Shown here: one piece after another, positions 1-13,743 of the stretch
Numbering within the stretch: position 1 is the stretch's first letter
Layout of the letters: each line of letters begins with the position of its first letter
NCBI GenBank assembly: GCA_028583415.1
Contig: CM053272.1
Coordinates: forward strand, 45,145,185-45,209,184
DNA length: 64,000 nt
Origin: Protea cynaroides
Lineage: Eukaryota > Streptophyta > Magnoliopsida > Proteales > Proteaceae
Reading direction: 5' to 3'
The notes under the pieces: generated by a model
What the model was told of the DNA's origin: nothing
Database searches by the model: none
The model's input: only the letters and a program-made list of their open reading frames with translations
Made by a program: the position numbers and the translations under genes

Positions 1-1003
1 AAAATCATTTTTTTAAGTTCAGACGAATCCCGACAGAATCTGACCAATCCTGATCGACTTCAAATCAGAGTCGATGAAGACCGATCCTGTGTCTGTTCCG
101 AATTTTTAGACTAGCCACTGCCCATGTTAGTTGGAACCAAATCGTCTTCTACGGTTTCTGCCGCTGATCCAAGGGTTTAAGATCAATCCGTCTGCCAATG
201 AAGTGGGCCGGCTAAAATCCTACCCTTGACAGGCGGCAGGACCGCAAGAGACGATTTGAACTCATGTTACTAGGGGCATGCAGACTCAATTGCTGCATCT
301 TCAATATCCTCAGGGATGCCAATAAATTTCCATTGATTTTATTTATTTATTTATTTTTTGGTAATAGATAAATTCCCTTTGATGAAGGCAAACAAAATCA
401 TTTAATTTCAACGCCCGCATTGCATCCTTTTTAGTTTTTTCAGAAATTTTCACCAAGGTTCTCGATCCCCTGAATCCGATAATCTGCAAGCCAAAATGCA
501 ACTCTCGAGTATTTCCCCCCAGGGGGAATACTGCACTATCATCAAGCCTGATTTGCCTAGAACTTTGGAGATATCATGCATTATTGAAGATAATTTATCT
601 ATTTGCAACCAAAAAAACACAGAACCCAGAAGTATCTTCGACATCAGGGAAACTTATAGATCCACAGCACACCCAGAAAAATCTCTTGAGCTGTAAACCA
701 ACCTTTTCATTCTAAATTTTGGCAGAACGCTTCTTTTTTCCTTCCTTTTTTCAATTTTCATTTCAATCTCTACCATTTGGACTTCACTTTTAAAGCCCAA
801 ACTTCGTACAAATACCACCCAATCCTCCTTTAAGGATTTTCCTAAAAGCAGGGTGGAAGGAACCTACCTTTGTGGTGAACGCACAACACGTCACCTTTCC
901 TACAATAAAAACCCTAGAAAAATTACATGAGACAAAGCAAAATACACAAGAGGGGAAAAAACATACAAAGACCATATTTTACAGATTTCTCTAAACACTA
1001 TTG
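1..1003. other. gene-free 3' flank of the peptidase gene
   Basis: I see no gene here. The part nearest 1003 must contain the 3' UTR of the minus-strand peptidase gene, but no single poly(A) signal stands out. A T/A-rich run lies near 335-360. The small ORFs around 450-700 have no recognisable domain and look fortuitous. Confidence 0.6.
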
Positions 1004-4000
1004 TTATGAGGAATAGAAGCTCTGGAAGCGACGCAGCCACCATGGTCTCCTCTCACCAAAACCAGTGCACTGCCCCTCCCCTTCGGCCTTACTGCTGAAG
1101 AGTGTCTGGTCTGAGCAATCAAGACATGCTCCGCAAGCTGCATTATATGACTGGCAAGCCGAATGGCATACTCGAAGCCTGTTGTCCCCATCTTTGTCAC
1201 ACTTTTGTATGGAAATCTGGCAATTCATGAACCGATGCTCTTATGTTAGAAATAGCACTACTTTCAACATTGTCATCAATGAGCAGTAAGAAAGAGTCAT
1301 AATTGTGAGACACAACAGTGTGCCAGAAGCAGAGCACTGCTTGGTATTATCGCACATGTTCCTAATCATCCAAACAATAGATTTCTATTTTGGAGACTAC
1401 TAAAAACAGAGCCATGACAAGTTGGTAGAGTTCAGGGGCTATGGCTCACCACCATCGCACTTGCTTGACCACCTCAAATGCAATGCAACCCGTGATTGCA
1501 CCACAAAAATACTTACAAAAATTCACCTAACTAAAAGGGGGGAGAGAGAATTTCCTGGAAGATGCACCACACTGAAAATAGATAACTGTATGACTACAAT
1601 ATGAAAACTCACCCAGCATGCTAGCCGCTTTGCAGCTGCAGCACAGTAACCATTGTCAAGGATGCTAAACAATGTCCGACTGCCAGGAATCAATCTGTTG
1701 TAGTTGGGCATAACCACAGCAGCTTCTAGCTGTTGCAATATGCTTGGTTCACTAGGAGCACAGTGTTGCCCCATGGCATCTCTTGCCAGAATGTCCCTGC
1801 AAACTGAAAGACTTGGGAGGAGCTTGGAGCTATTCTGGCAGGTATAGCCCGCATAGTCAGAGCAACGGAACTCACAAATTCCATTATCACAGACGCCACC
1901 ATGCAGACTGCACTGTTCATCACAAACGGCTGCATATCATGCAAAAGCACTGTCATGTTCTTCCCGTCATAGGATGTACACAGCATTAAATCATAGGATG
2001 TACACAGCATTAATATTTTCAAACACTAAAATTCATTTGGTATCATGTACTGATATAAAAATGCTACAAGTATTGCATAGGAGAAATTCAATTAATATCA
2101 AAAAATTCGTAAAAAATGCATGTCCAACTAAGTTATTGGTATTTGATTTCAAAAGGTAGTCCAAGGGAATATGAAGAATTGTCTTTACATTATTATTATT
2201 ATTATTATTTTGAAGTGTTATGAAAGGATTCAGTTATTGCAAGTGCTTGACCAAGTCACTTGTATTGCCTTCACATCTTACTTCCAGTTTAGGTGTGCAT
2301 CATTAGAGAGATCAATGCATGCATCTGTAGCAGTAGTAGCAGTACTAGCACTATTTTCACATCATATCGGAAAATTTTCTCTAAGTTCTAAGAAAAAGAA
2401 ATATTTTGAGTGCAACATGTGGTATTCACAGTATTCATCATCATCATCATCATATATATAGTAAATAATAACTACTAGTAGACTAGTAGTTAATCTGAAT
2501 CTGTGTCTACATGGTACAGTTCCTTCTTCAAAATGCCCAGGAAAGTGGTAATAACAGCTATTCCTATTCATCTATTCATGGAATAAACATTTAAGCTACC
2601 ATTTGACCAGAGTAACATTTTTGAAGTACAGGAAACAATACAACTCAGTATGCAGAGACCAGCATAATCTTTCGAAGGACAATTACCTGTTGAGCAATCA
2701 ATGCCTGTATGCCCACTTTGACATTCACAGATTCCATTAGGGAGACACTTCCCATGCCCACCACAATTATTTGGGCAGGAACCTGTAATACCAGTCAATG
2801 TCAGGTCTCCAATAAAATTACCAAATGCAACAATTCCAGAGTTCTATGTTGTTTGTGGGTCCAAAAGGGAAAAAAAAAAAAAAAAAAGAGGGTAAAAAGT
2901 GTATATTGGGCAGGAGCCTGCAAATACCATTTTCAGAAATTTTCTTAGGTGGGTAAACTGGGTAGACACCAAGCGAAGATAAGCTTCCATGTTGCATGTT
3001 TTTTACATGATTCAAGGTTCTGGCCAGAGAGCAATCTAAAGTAAAGGGAAACATATATAGGACTCACGTTTACTGCAGTCATGACCATGAAATCCTAGAA
3101 AGCAGTGGCATTTTCCATCTATGCAATCTCCATTGAAATTACATGAACTGCGACATTGGCCAGGTACTGGTGCTGGCACTGTGCTACAGAGTTCGTGGTA
3201 AACTGGGCAGATCAGTTCACCTAAAGACAGGAACAGATACAAGCTACTAAGATCAGACAATGAAACAATAGGCCTTTCATCTTTTCAATGATTTCCCATA
3301 TAAAGTGCCAATAGGACAAGCATATATACCATTGAACCCAGGAAACTGAACTGGTCCACCAGCCTTGGGACATACTTTCCACAAGCCATCAACAGCAACC
3401 TAAAAGAACAAATGGAACAACATCACTTACGAATGGAGACAAGAAGCAAAATTGAACAATTGAGAACTACAAGTTGTCTTATCATTCAGCATCTGCCAGA
3501 GGAATGAGAAAATATTTCAATATATTTTCTTCATGAAGGTGCACAGTTGTGCTTATAACCCAACAATGAGCCTTCCATCACGTAAGATTAAGATCCTATG
3601 AAGGAATATCCTACAAAAGCATATACAAATATATTTGTACCTCTAATGAATTGTTTACACATCTATGCTGATAACAACCATTTCCTTGGGTCATTGATCC
3701 TCGGACAAAGCCACTTCGTACCAAAGATGAAGCCATACACCTATATGTTCAACCACATCAGTCAATGCCAGGCTTGAAGTGTTTCCTATAAATTTTCCAA
3801 GAGCACAACTCACCGGGAGCCACTTCCCCGAACTTCACCCAACATTCTGTCAGGAGACCGTGCGCTATGTGTGTCTGTACACGACCCGTCAGAGTAAGCC
3901 ACGAAATAGGTACAATAATCAGCCAATGATGACTGCCCACCTGCACTGACCAGAGACAGTTAGTTAATAATAAATCAACAGGTATGACCCTATTATTTCA

Positions 4001-7000
4001 ATCTCTAGCAGATAATAACTTAAGGCAGTGTTTGTGATTGTCTATCAGTACATGTTAAATCTTCAGAGAAACACCAATCTAGGGAATTATAGCTAGTAAT
4101 TACCACCCACAAATGTAATATCAGGATTTTAGGGCTTATGCATTTAATCCAAGAATTTCAGCACAACAGTGATGATTCAGATTTTTGAATGTCACTGATC
4201 AAAGAGTGATGATCCTCCAACAAGGATAATTTCCATAATCTGAGACCTTGATTGGAGGACTCCACCAAATGCTCCTGGAAAATCATGGCAGACCATTATT
4301 CCTGATATTCAGTCCTAGTCATCACTTTATATCATAGAGCTACTGAAGGACGATAAAAAAGGGTGTCCCAGTGCATGAGGCTCCCGCTACTGATGGACAA
4401 TCTACATTTAAAATCAGATCTAAGATGTCTCTTTGGCAAAACGACTGAATGATCGTAGGTAACAATCACTGAATCACAGGCACCCAATGAAATGTTATGT
4501 GGGTGCAGAGCCAATGTCCTGAGCAGCATATGGTAGAAGAAAAAAAAGATCAACCATTGCCATCACCTAAAGTGAGTGGAAAAACAAAAGGCAAAAGGAC
4601 ACACCTTTGTTAGCCTGCGGAAAGTAGCGAGCCCATTGAGGAAGGTCTCCACTATAACTTACAATTGGGCAATACCCTTCAGCTTCCCTGTTATACGTAC
4701 AGCCTGACAACTGTGTTGTGTTGCAATGATAAGCCCCCTTCCATTGATTGCAGGGGGAGGTAACAAATTCTGTCCCTTGGTTGCGACCCCAACCAAGATG
4801 GTCTGAGATACTATAGTTAGCCCGGTACCATCCACTATCCTCTAACAAAGCCAGTGTCATTTTTGAAACTACCGATCTTGTATCCACCGATCCTGTCATA
4901 ATTTCATTCATCATAAGCCTTTTCTCCCAGTGTGATCCTGCAGGAAAATTTAGCATGCGTTAGTTATTAAGAACATATATAATGATCCACAGATGCTGCA
5001 TGCACACACAAGCAGATTAACAAACACACAAGCAATTCATGATGAGTAAAAATTACATAAACAACCCAATGTTCTTAAGCTCAACCAGCACAAGCATATC
5101 CTTGAACTAAGCAGAATGTAGTTGATGAAGAACACAATTGTCTTGACTGCTAATACACACCATTTTCTACTTCTGCTTCCATATTTATTAGAAGTTACTC
5201 AATTTTTTATGCAACACTTAATGTTTCTGACTGCATTTACAGTTTTAGAAGCCACTATGTTCTCTGCTACCATCATCTAAAGTTTAAAGCCAAACTTCTC
5301 TGGACAACGCAGAAATATATAGCACAATAAGGAAAAAGGAGTACCTGATGTGCCACGACCTCCTCCATCCTCCAATTCTAAACCAGTGAAATTCTCAGAG
5401 TAGGCCTGCCCATTATAAACTATCAGTTTCAATCTTACAGAGACCAACCCCTCCAAACATTATAAAGAGAGAAAGAGAGAGAGAGAGAAGGAAATATCAA
5501 ATAAAACAGAATTGAATTGTGAAAAAACCGCTAGAGTTTTTTGTTTAATGCTTGCTACAATTTTTAATATTTTTACGTCTAAATTTCAATCTAATCCCAA
5601 ATTTGAAAGTTCTATACTTACTCCATAATGAGATCGTGCATGCATAACTACGCGTGGAAGCACCACACGGGTCACCATCCGCCCCAGCTTCTCATCCATG
5701 GTTTGTACAGTGACCTGCAAATAGAATATGAAAACATAAGGTGAGGGACCCCTAATGACCAGGCCACATTGCAATTTAGAAACACTAACTTCCATACTTC
5801 AAGATAACCAACCATGGGCATCGATAGATATTCAATCGTTTCTTAAGAATAGGTCTAAGAACATGTCGCACTTGCATCATAAAGCAATCCAGATCAGATT
5901 CCAGGCATAGTTTTGACTATAGTGCCTTAGACCAAGTTTGCAGAATCAAACAAAAGTAGACCTTTTACCAGTGGACTAACAGGACCATGATACTCACACG
6001 TCAAAAATAGATACAATTTGGCATCACTAAACACCCCTTAGAATTTGTCTACACTGTGGTGGAGGTTGGGTTCAAGCTTCACTATAACAGGTATGGCAGC
6101 ACAGAAGTAGTCACATGGTTCAATTTACCTTTATATGGAGAAGTAGAAGAAATAAAATTGAAAAGGAAACTCTCGCCAGTTTTGGAGGTATATCTGATCA
6201 CATGGAATAAAATGATTTGGACTCAGGCCTAGTAATGATGGCATGAATTTCCAGCACATTGTAGGCAATAACTGACAACGTGATGCATATAGTAAGTTAC
6301 TCTCAGCAATATTACCTGACTTCGCCTTCTTTTCCTCTCATCCCGAAAATGTGCAAAGGCATGAGGATCAAAGCCAAGAACATGCATGACCTGTACCGAA
6401 ACAAATAATTCCATAAGGCCAAAGACAGTGGCCACTGTAATGACTACACAATATTATTTGACAACTAACCTCATGAATCAGTGTAGCTGAAAGTAATGTC
6501 TCTGCTTCAGCAGTCAAATGACGAGGAGCAACGTTCACATGTCCTACACAACATAGTGCCATAAGTTTGGTAAGTCTATATGTGAGGCTGATATAAATAA
6601 ATGACCCACTTTCTCCAAAAAACAATTACCAGCAATTGCACGGCCCCATTGATCACGCTCACATGCTACTGCCCATGCTAGAGTATTGCCAGTTGTAGGT
6701 CTTGTAGTTACCAAAAGAACTAAATCTGCATCAGCTACACCCTCTACAAAAATATGTGATTGGTTACTCACATATATCAACCGAATAAGAAAGCAAGAGA
6801 GCCTTTAACTACAATGATCTCAAGCATCAAATGAACCATCAGACACATACAGCCGGCACCAAATTACCTTCTATGTATTCATGTGGAAGCTGCACACCAC
6901 CATCCTGTCCACATGCAGAATATCCACTCAACCGCAGGTTCCCTTTCACAGGCTCAACAGCTAAGGCTCTTCTGAACCAGTCAGCTGTCTGCCCCAGAGC

Positions 7001-9151
7001 CTGTGTAAAACTTCTAAGAATTAACATGTATTATACTAGTTGCAGAATCTAGCAAATAATGCCTGATATGATACATAGAGAAATATCACTTATAAAAAAA
7101 AATATATCTTTAGTCAGAAGGCAAAAACGATACTCGATAAAAATATTATAGAAATAAGGAGTTCAAATTTTGTAAATTAAAAAAAAAACAAAAAAAAAAC
7201 AAAAAAACAAAAAACAAAAAACAAAAAACACACACAAAGCATTACCTCTACCAAACATTTATACAGCTAAACATTGAGTATGAGGACATTTCATCTAAAC
7301 ATGAAATCTACCATATAAATAGACAAGTTTAAAACATGAATCATTCTTTAGATATCCGGATTTATTTTCTAAAACTACCGATCAAAGTTGAGATTAGGAC
7401 ACATTTCAAACAAAGTACGGGTAAATTTGAGGATAGTCTAAGATGAAGCTGGCTGAAATAATCTTCGAATGGATTAGACATAGTAAATTAAGAAAATGCA
7501 TCAGAATAAGGAACCATACCTTACGAAGACGATGCTTCTTGTCCTCACCAGATATATCTTCCAAGGTACAGTTATACCAACAGTCACCAAAAATCGGAGG
7601 ATCTCCATGAGGATTGCAAGCAGGAGTTCCAGAAACAGAAGTCAGAGGTGGCTCCCCAAGCTGAGAAGGAAGGCATAAAAAAAATCAACATAAGCAAATC
7701 CCTATAGCCATATATCAGCAGCAGAGTTACAAATTGGAGGGTAAGTCACCAACCTTCACAATACCTCCAACACTTTGACAATCTCTATCAGGTGAGTGAC
7801 CCACAGCGTCGTAGTTCAAATATATTCTTATTGGTTCCCTTGAATCCTTTTGCAACTCCAGTGGTTTTGATACTTCCAGCAATGTCCTTCCCTTACGATG
7901 AAGATGTCTTGAGTGACCAGGCAACTCATAGACTTGTGGAGTAACTGAATACTCCTTGCGACCGGGTTTCCTCCTCTGTTCAATTAGCTGATCATGAATG
8001 CATGAATGTGAGATAAATTCCTTTTTATCCCTTTCAAGGCCTTGCGATTGCAGCTGGTTCCCTTTGGATTTGGCTTTGGCACCTTCAATACAAGCCAGGA
8101 CCAGTACTATCTGAATTGCAAGAGGACAAACACAAAAATTAAAACACTAAATTCAACATTTCCTCTTTTAGGGGGTTGGGGCTGCTCTGAATAAACCAAC
8201 CCCTCACACGAACAGATAAAAAATAATAATAATAATAATAATAATAAAAAGTGCCAAGTGAAAGGATATTTTTCTCTTGACGATAAACTCAAAATAAACA
8301 TTTGAGGTGATTACAATTTCCTTTCTATGTGGTTGCTAGCTAGAAATCATAAAACATCCGTAAAATCAAGCAAATCAATAACCCTGCTGTATACACCAGC
8401 ATAAATCGGTTGAAATGCCAAAGTAAACACTAATTATTAAAACACTGCCCTTACTGCCTCATACCAATCCCACGATTCTACAGATATCCTCTTGGACCTT
8501 TCCCAGTGACTTAATGTTTACTACAAGCAACCATTGAGATGCAAACAATAAAACCCAATCCACAAGAACAAAAACTTTGGTTTCATTTGTCAAACAATCA
8601 AATTGTTGTGCCCAGATACAAGTTACAACCACAGTTTTCAGAAGAGTGGTAAAACAAGTCGTAATTTTGAAAAGCTAAAATCACCGAAAATTTGCTCAGA
8701 AAAGCATTGAAGCCCCAACAAACCCATAAGCATTAGTGTAGGCAGCAAATATTCCAAATCCTCCAATAATTAAGAAACTCCCAAATAAATTTTCAAGTTT
8801 CCACAGTTTTACAATCACAATCTGAAGACAGTCCCGGTACTTCATAAACTGGGGCACCAAAATCCACATATCCAAACGACATTGTCACACTGTACCCCTT
8901 TTCCAACACCCAACTACAAACCAAAAAGGAAAACCCTTCAAATATTAAACCAGAAACTGCAAATCAGGAGTACTGTACAACCTCTACAGCTATTTTTTCT
9001 CCCACTGCAACGCCAAAATTCATGACAGTAGAAGGACGAAGAAAGCAGTAAAACAAAAACCTACCTCAAAAAGAAGCGCTGCAAACAGAGAAGAGGCCTG
9101 ATATCTTGATTGCGACGTAGCCGAACATCGCCTCAAGACCTTCACCTCCAT
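1004..9151 (-). CDS. leishmanolysin-like zinc metallopeptidase (family M8), 17 exons
   Basis: Exons, 5' to 3': 9065-9151, 7754-8110, 7520-7660, 6868-7000, 6630-6743, 6470-6543, 6316-6390, 5622-5714, 5345-5405, 4605-4937, 3814-3940, 3641-3740, 3330-3399, 3068-3220, 2687-2782, 1613-1929, 1004-1216. Every junction is GT-AG and the frame stays open for 847 codons, close to the roughly 840 residues usual for plant homologues. Residues 20-42 form a hydrophobic signal or anchor split by intron 1. The active site HEVMH is at 301-305, split by intron 6 between E302 and V303. The probable third zinc ligand is His381 (SHWEKR), and the Met-turn is near M392 (NEIMTG). Three Cys-rich EGF-like modules follow at about 611-637, 642-669 and 674-702, then a Cys-rich tail. 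All catalytic residues are present, so it is probably an active secreted or membrane-anchored endopeptidase. Its substrate is unknown. The start was chosen because it gives the family's hydrophobic N-terminus. Confidence 0.95.
4356..4400 (+). repeat. Au-type SINE fragment in an intron
   Basis: The stretch resembles the conserved core of the widespread plant Au SINE (GTGCATGAGGCTCCCGC). It lies in the 3941-4604 intron of the peptidase gene. The 3' half of the usual element is missing, so this is a short decayed remnant. It is recognised by eye from the core motif only. Confidence 0.5.
8226..8246. repeat. (AAT)n microsatellite in intron 1
   Basis: About seven AAT units lie in the 954-bp first intron of the peptidase gene. 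Similar short trinucleotide tracts lie in another intron of the same gene near 2190-2210 (ATT) and 2437-2455 (ATC). Confidence 0.85.
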
Positions 9152-9194
9152 CAAATGATGTTTCAGTAAAAAAACCTCTGAATATCCCTTCCAT
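9066..9194 (-). promoter_or_regulatory. overlapping upstream ORF of the peptidase gene
   Basis: An ATG at 9194 lies 43 nt upstream of the peptidase start in another frame. It opens 42 codons that run over the main ATG and stop with TGA (9066-9068), one base before the exon 1 donor. If the transcript starts upstream of 9194, this uORF should reduce initiation at the main ATG. No TATA box or transcription start was identified, so its presence in the mRNA is inferred. Confidence 0.4.
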
Positions 9195-11220
9195 TAAAAC
9201 ACTAGCAATTTCCCGATCGGCTCCCACACGCCATATAATCGTTGGTTTCTCAGCATTTCAACTTCCAACATAAACGAACCTCCCCAACTGTCTTCTCCTC
9301 CTTTTCTCTCTCCCTCTCCTCCTCGTCCCCTTTCTATTGCAAACCCGCGTCTTTCAGCAGCCAAAAAGAGAAAAAATGGCGCACACCGCTCTCGATTACT
9401 CAAAGGGATTCTGTGTAAACTGATTCAACTGTTTACCTCAGCGATTAGAAGAAATTCTGAGTCCTATGTCAGTGAAGATGTGAAGAAGAAAACAGCACAG
9501 AAAAGGAAAATATACAACACTGCTGTGGGGCGATCAAACACCAAATAGTGGGTAAAGACAATAATGGCTTTCTATACTTCCATTACTTATAACATGAATT
9601 TTGTTTCACCAAAAAAAAAACATGAATTTTGTTTTTCATTTTTTATAATAATTATTCATTACCATATTGAAATTTTTATCAAAAAAAAAAAGATACAACT
9701 GTTTCTAAGAACCTTTTGTATTATTTTAATTACAAAAATGCCATGGCATCAACCATTTTTCTTGTGTATTTGAAATAGCCTTATTCATCATTTTCCATTA
9801 AAAGAAAAAACAATCTATTTCTCACATTTCTATATAGATCTAAATCAATCTATTTTTCAACAGAAAATAAAAAAAAAAACAAAGTCCTCTATTTTAGTTA
9901 TTTTTTATATCTAAATGCATGTATGTTATTTCTATTCAGAATTAAGAGAATGCAAAATAATGGTTAGATTACTAGGACACATAGATTGATATATATAAAT
10001 ATATTATTTGATTGAATTAGTTTTGAAATTTGACAAAAGTCTAATATTGATAGACTATTTCCTCCCCCTCTATCAGTCAAAATGAATATATCATTAGTCT
10101 ACATGTTAGAAAAAAGAAAACACTTTTTTGATAAATATTATTTCATCATAAAATAAATATATATAATAAAAAAAAATTCTTGATGTGTCTAAAATTGGTG
10201 GAAAAAAATTGTAACTTTTTTTTTTTTTTTTAGTATAACATATTTATTCTTCTTTCGATAAAAATAAAATCATATCATTTCACACATGTATTCAAGAAAA
10301 ACAAAACCTATACAATGACAACTAAGTAAGGGGAAGTCATTTTTCAATTATTTTGGAAACCAGTTTTTTACCTTTGATCTAAAATAAATTTTAGAAATAA
10401 AGATCACGGGCAATCAGTGTGTGTTATTGATTTAGAATACATTCGAATAATACATATCAAGCTCAACATATGAAAATCCTATAGAAAATTTGTAAGTAAT
10501 GATAAAAACAATTTATTATCACATAGTAAACTTCTTTTCTTTTTTTGTGAGGGGGCACTTTTGACTCTACTTAGAGATACAGGGAGAGAGAGGAGAGAAA
10601 ATGCGTCTTAGAACACAATATGAAGATACGATAATTGAATTGACGTCATGGGTGCCTACGCTCAATTGACAGAACACTAATCAATCGGGCAAGAGAATTA
10701 TTCATAGTCATTACCTTTTTGAGAATGAAAGTAATTATGATCGATAAATAGTAATAAAGAAGATTTACTTAGGGGTAGGGTTTTATGAGCAATAGGGTTG
10801 TCTGCACACACCAATAGGAATTATAGGGGCATTTGTCATGAGAGAAGAGAGAGAAAGATAAAAGAGTACTGGCATAACTCTCATTCTAACATTATCCCAT
10901 TTATTTATTATTTCTTATGGAGAGGAGTTATATCTTATAATAAATTATGACACTACCTAACAAGGTTCAAAAGAACATGGCTGGGTTCTCAAGGAACAAT
11001 AGGCCTCATTCTAACTTGGGGTTGGATTCCATACTAAGGTGTCACTGCATAGAATGCCTGTGACTCTCATAATTGATGTGGTCTTCAAGCATTTTGGGGG
11101 GTTGAAGAGTTGCAACAAATGTAAAGAAAGTAAAAAAGTAGTGATCTTCCATTTTAGAAATACATTTCCTAGTTTGTCTCTATGATCTTGAGCCATCCAC
11201 CATCAAAAGCTCAAAAATCC
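9195..11220. other. gene-free AT-rich region with presumed peptidase promoter
   Basis: The 5' UTR and promoter of the minus-strand peptidase gene must lie just above 9151. A GA-rich stretch (minus strand) spans about 9290-9330. From 9.55 to 11.2 kb the sequence is very AT-rich with poly(A)/poly(T) runs and no convincing coding frame. Confidence 0.5.
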
Positions 11221-11230
11221 CACCCACCTT

Positions 11231-11371
11231 GTATATAAAACTTTGTTCCTGCCCCTCTCCTATCTCTTCCCAACCTCCCCTTTATTTTAACTCCCAAAAC
11301 AAAAAATAAAACAAAAACAATTGCATCCATGGCAAGTAACTCAGTCGATCATGTTAATGAATGAAGAGAAA
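11231..11371 (+). promoter_or_regulatory. orphan promoter-like segment with 11-codon ORF
   Basis: A good TATA motif (TATATAAAAC near 11231) is followed by a pyrimidine-rich then A-rich leader of about 95 nt and an ATG in good context (CCATGGCA, ATG at 11329). The frame closes after 11 codons, and a GT inside the fourth codon could act as a splice donor. No downstream exon is recognisable. It may be a dead gene start or a chance match. Confidence 0.3.
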
Positions 11372-12115
11372 AACTATTGCCGAAAATTCTTTTATGTCAA
11401 TAAAGAATTTTTTCGTCCATGGTGATTTCACGAAGATCTGAAATACCTTTCTAGGTTCAATTCAAATTAAGGACCTCATGCTTGAAGAGATTCTTTTTCA
11501 CCCCAAGTGAATAAAAACTTAGGTCCAAAAATATTTAATGGTATTTTTATAATAATATTTATTCACCCATCTATTGGAATAAATACCCCTATATACCCAA
11601 AATATATTTAAGGGTAGTTTTTGTAATAATGTCTAGTCATCTTGTTTGTTAGCATAAATATTAATAGATTTATATTTCCCCATTTGATAAATCTGGTGAA
11701 CTAACACGGGTTGCCCCAATCACCATCCAAAGAAATTATAAATTACATCCAGAATTGGAAATTTCGTCAAGAACTCAATTTGAAAGCGAATGCATTCAGT
11801 TGCATTGGAATATATTCATTGGATTGTAATGAATTGAACCATTTGTCTTATATATTTCCATCACCTAAAACAGTTCAGATGAACAGATACAACTACTTCA
11901 AAACATAAAATAAAGTAGTTATGATCTGTTCAAACAAGAAAGATGGTTTGACTCTTTCATTTAATTTGGATTAGAAAAAAAAAAATATTAAGGAAGACTG
12001 GTTGCACGGAGCCAACACCCAAACGTTGACAGAGGAAAAGCAAAATGACCATTAATTAATCCACTCGATGCAGGGACCATGCAGCCTGATAACGGTCGTC
12101 CATCTCTCTCCTTTA

Positions 12116-12215
12116 GTTTAATAACAAAGAATGTTAATCACATATTCTTAATCATATCGCGTTTGAATGTTTAATAACAAAGAATGTTAATCACATATTC
12201 TTAATCATATTGCGT
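12116..12215. repeat. tandem duplication, period 53 bp
   Basis: Two nearly identical copies of a 53-bp AT-rich unit begin at 12116 and 12169. Only a couple of substitutions separate them. There is no coding content. Confidence 0.85.
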
Positions 12216-13437
12216 ATGAAATCAATTCAAATTTGATTATATGATATAGTTAAGATGTGATTTCAGATAAGTTATGGTGATTGATATGTAATCAACAAAC
12301 TTGTATATCATTAAAAAATTTGCATAAAATAATCTAAGGATAATTACTCGGATCTTTCCTTGACATTTCGTTTACTATACGGACCTCCCCTAATACTTGT
12401 TGACTTACATGGACTTCTCTCATAAAGTGAAACTTATAACACTTTAATCCACTCCGTTAGGAAATAGACGGTAATTGCTGATGTAAGCATACTTTAAAAA
12501 AAAAAAAACCAAAATACCTTTATCCTATTGAATTACTCTTTTTTTTTTTACCCCTAGTAGTGTTTAAGACAACTCATGTTGATTTTTTCGAAAGACGCCC
12601 TTTCCTACATCAACATCATCTTTTTCTTAGTGAGTTACTTAGACTTTAGGAGTTAACTTTGATTAAATAAGATGTGAATTCACTTCGCTAAATAGAGGGT
12701 ATTTTGGTCAGTAAAAAGTTTAAGTTTACACTGTTAAATTTAAGGAGGTACATGTAAGTCAATAAATGTCAGGGAAGATTCGTATAATAAACAAAATGTC
12801 AAGAAAAGGTTTAAATAATTTTTCCAATAATCTAAGAAGAACTTAAATCATTAGAACAAATAAACTAGGGAATTTCATAGATAGAAAGCTTTTTTTATTT
12901 TTTATTTTTATTTTATTTTATTGATTTGGAAGTTTGAGAAAAAGACTTTAAGATTCCTTGGAGATTGTAGAGTTGGGTTTACGTGAATTAGATTGTTTGG
13001 TTTGGCACAATTCTTATTTGAAGGGAAGAAGGCAAATTAACATGCATGGATTGTACCCAATTAGCCAACCACCAAAGGTATCACCACTGTCTTAATCGCT
13101 AGTTCTATTTGGATATAAACTGGTATGACTTAAGAGAAGAGGTTAGGAAGACTTGCCATGGCTTCTTTACAACTTCTTATCTTTCGGAGAAAGCTTCAAC
13201 AATTGTGATCTGGTTGTTTGACCTTCTTTTCCAGTTGTTTACTCGACAATGAGAATATAGAGAATGTCTTATGTTTTCTAATTTTGTAAGGATGTATGGA
13301 GCTTTCTTGCTTCAATTTTTTTTTTTTTTAAATATTTTGACATGTGTTCCTATTCCGGCCAAAACCTTAATAATGGGGATCCAAATCGTTTCTTGTCGTT
13401 GGAAGTCGCTGTTGTCGCTGGAATCTGGAATGGAATC

Positions 13438-13743
13438 ACCCGGACAGACAATATTGAACTCTCAATGAAACAATGGAGCTCCTTCTCAAAACAATGATTC
13501 CATGAGACACTGTCTTATAATATTATCTCCTTTCCTACCAAACTTAGACATTTATAAACACAACTGAAAGCAATGACAATCAGAAAATTACCCGGACAGA
13601 CAATATTGAACTCTCAATGAAACAATGGAGCTTCATTCTCAAAACAATGATTCCATGAGACACTGTCTTATAATATTATCTCCTTTCCTACCAAACTTAG
13701 ACATTTATAAACACAACTGAAAGCAATGACAATCAGAAAATTA
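13438..13743. repeat. tandem duplication, period 152 bp
   Basis: The unit at 13438-13589 is repeated directly at 13590-13743. By eye the copies differ by only two substitutions, one at GAGCTCC/GAGCTTC and one next to it, so the duplication is recent. No gene or transposon feature is seen in the unit. Confidence 0.93.
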
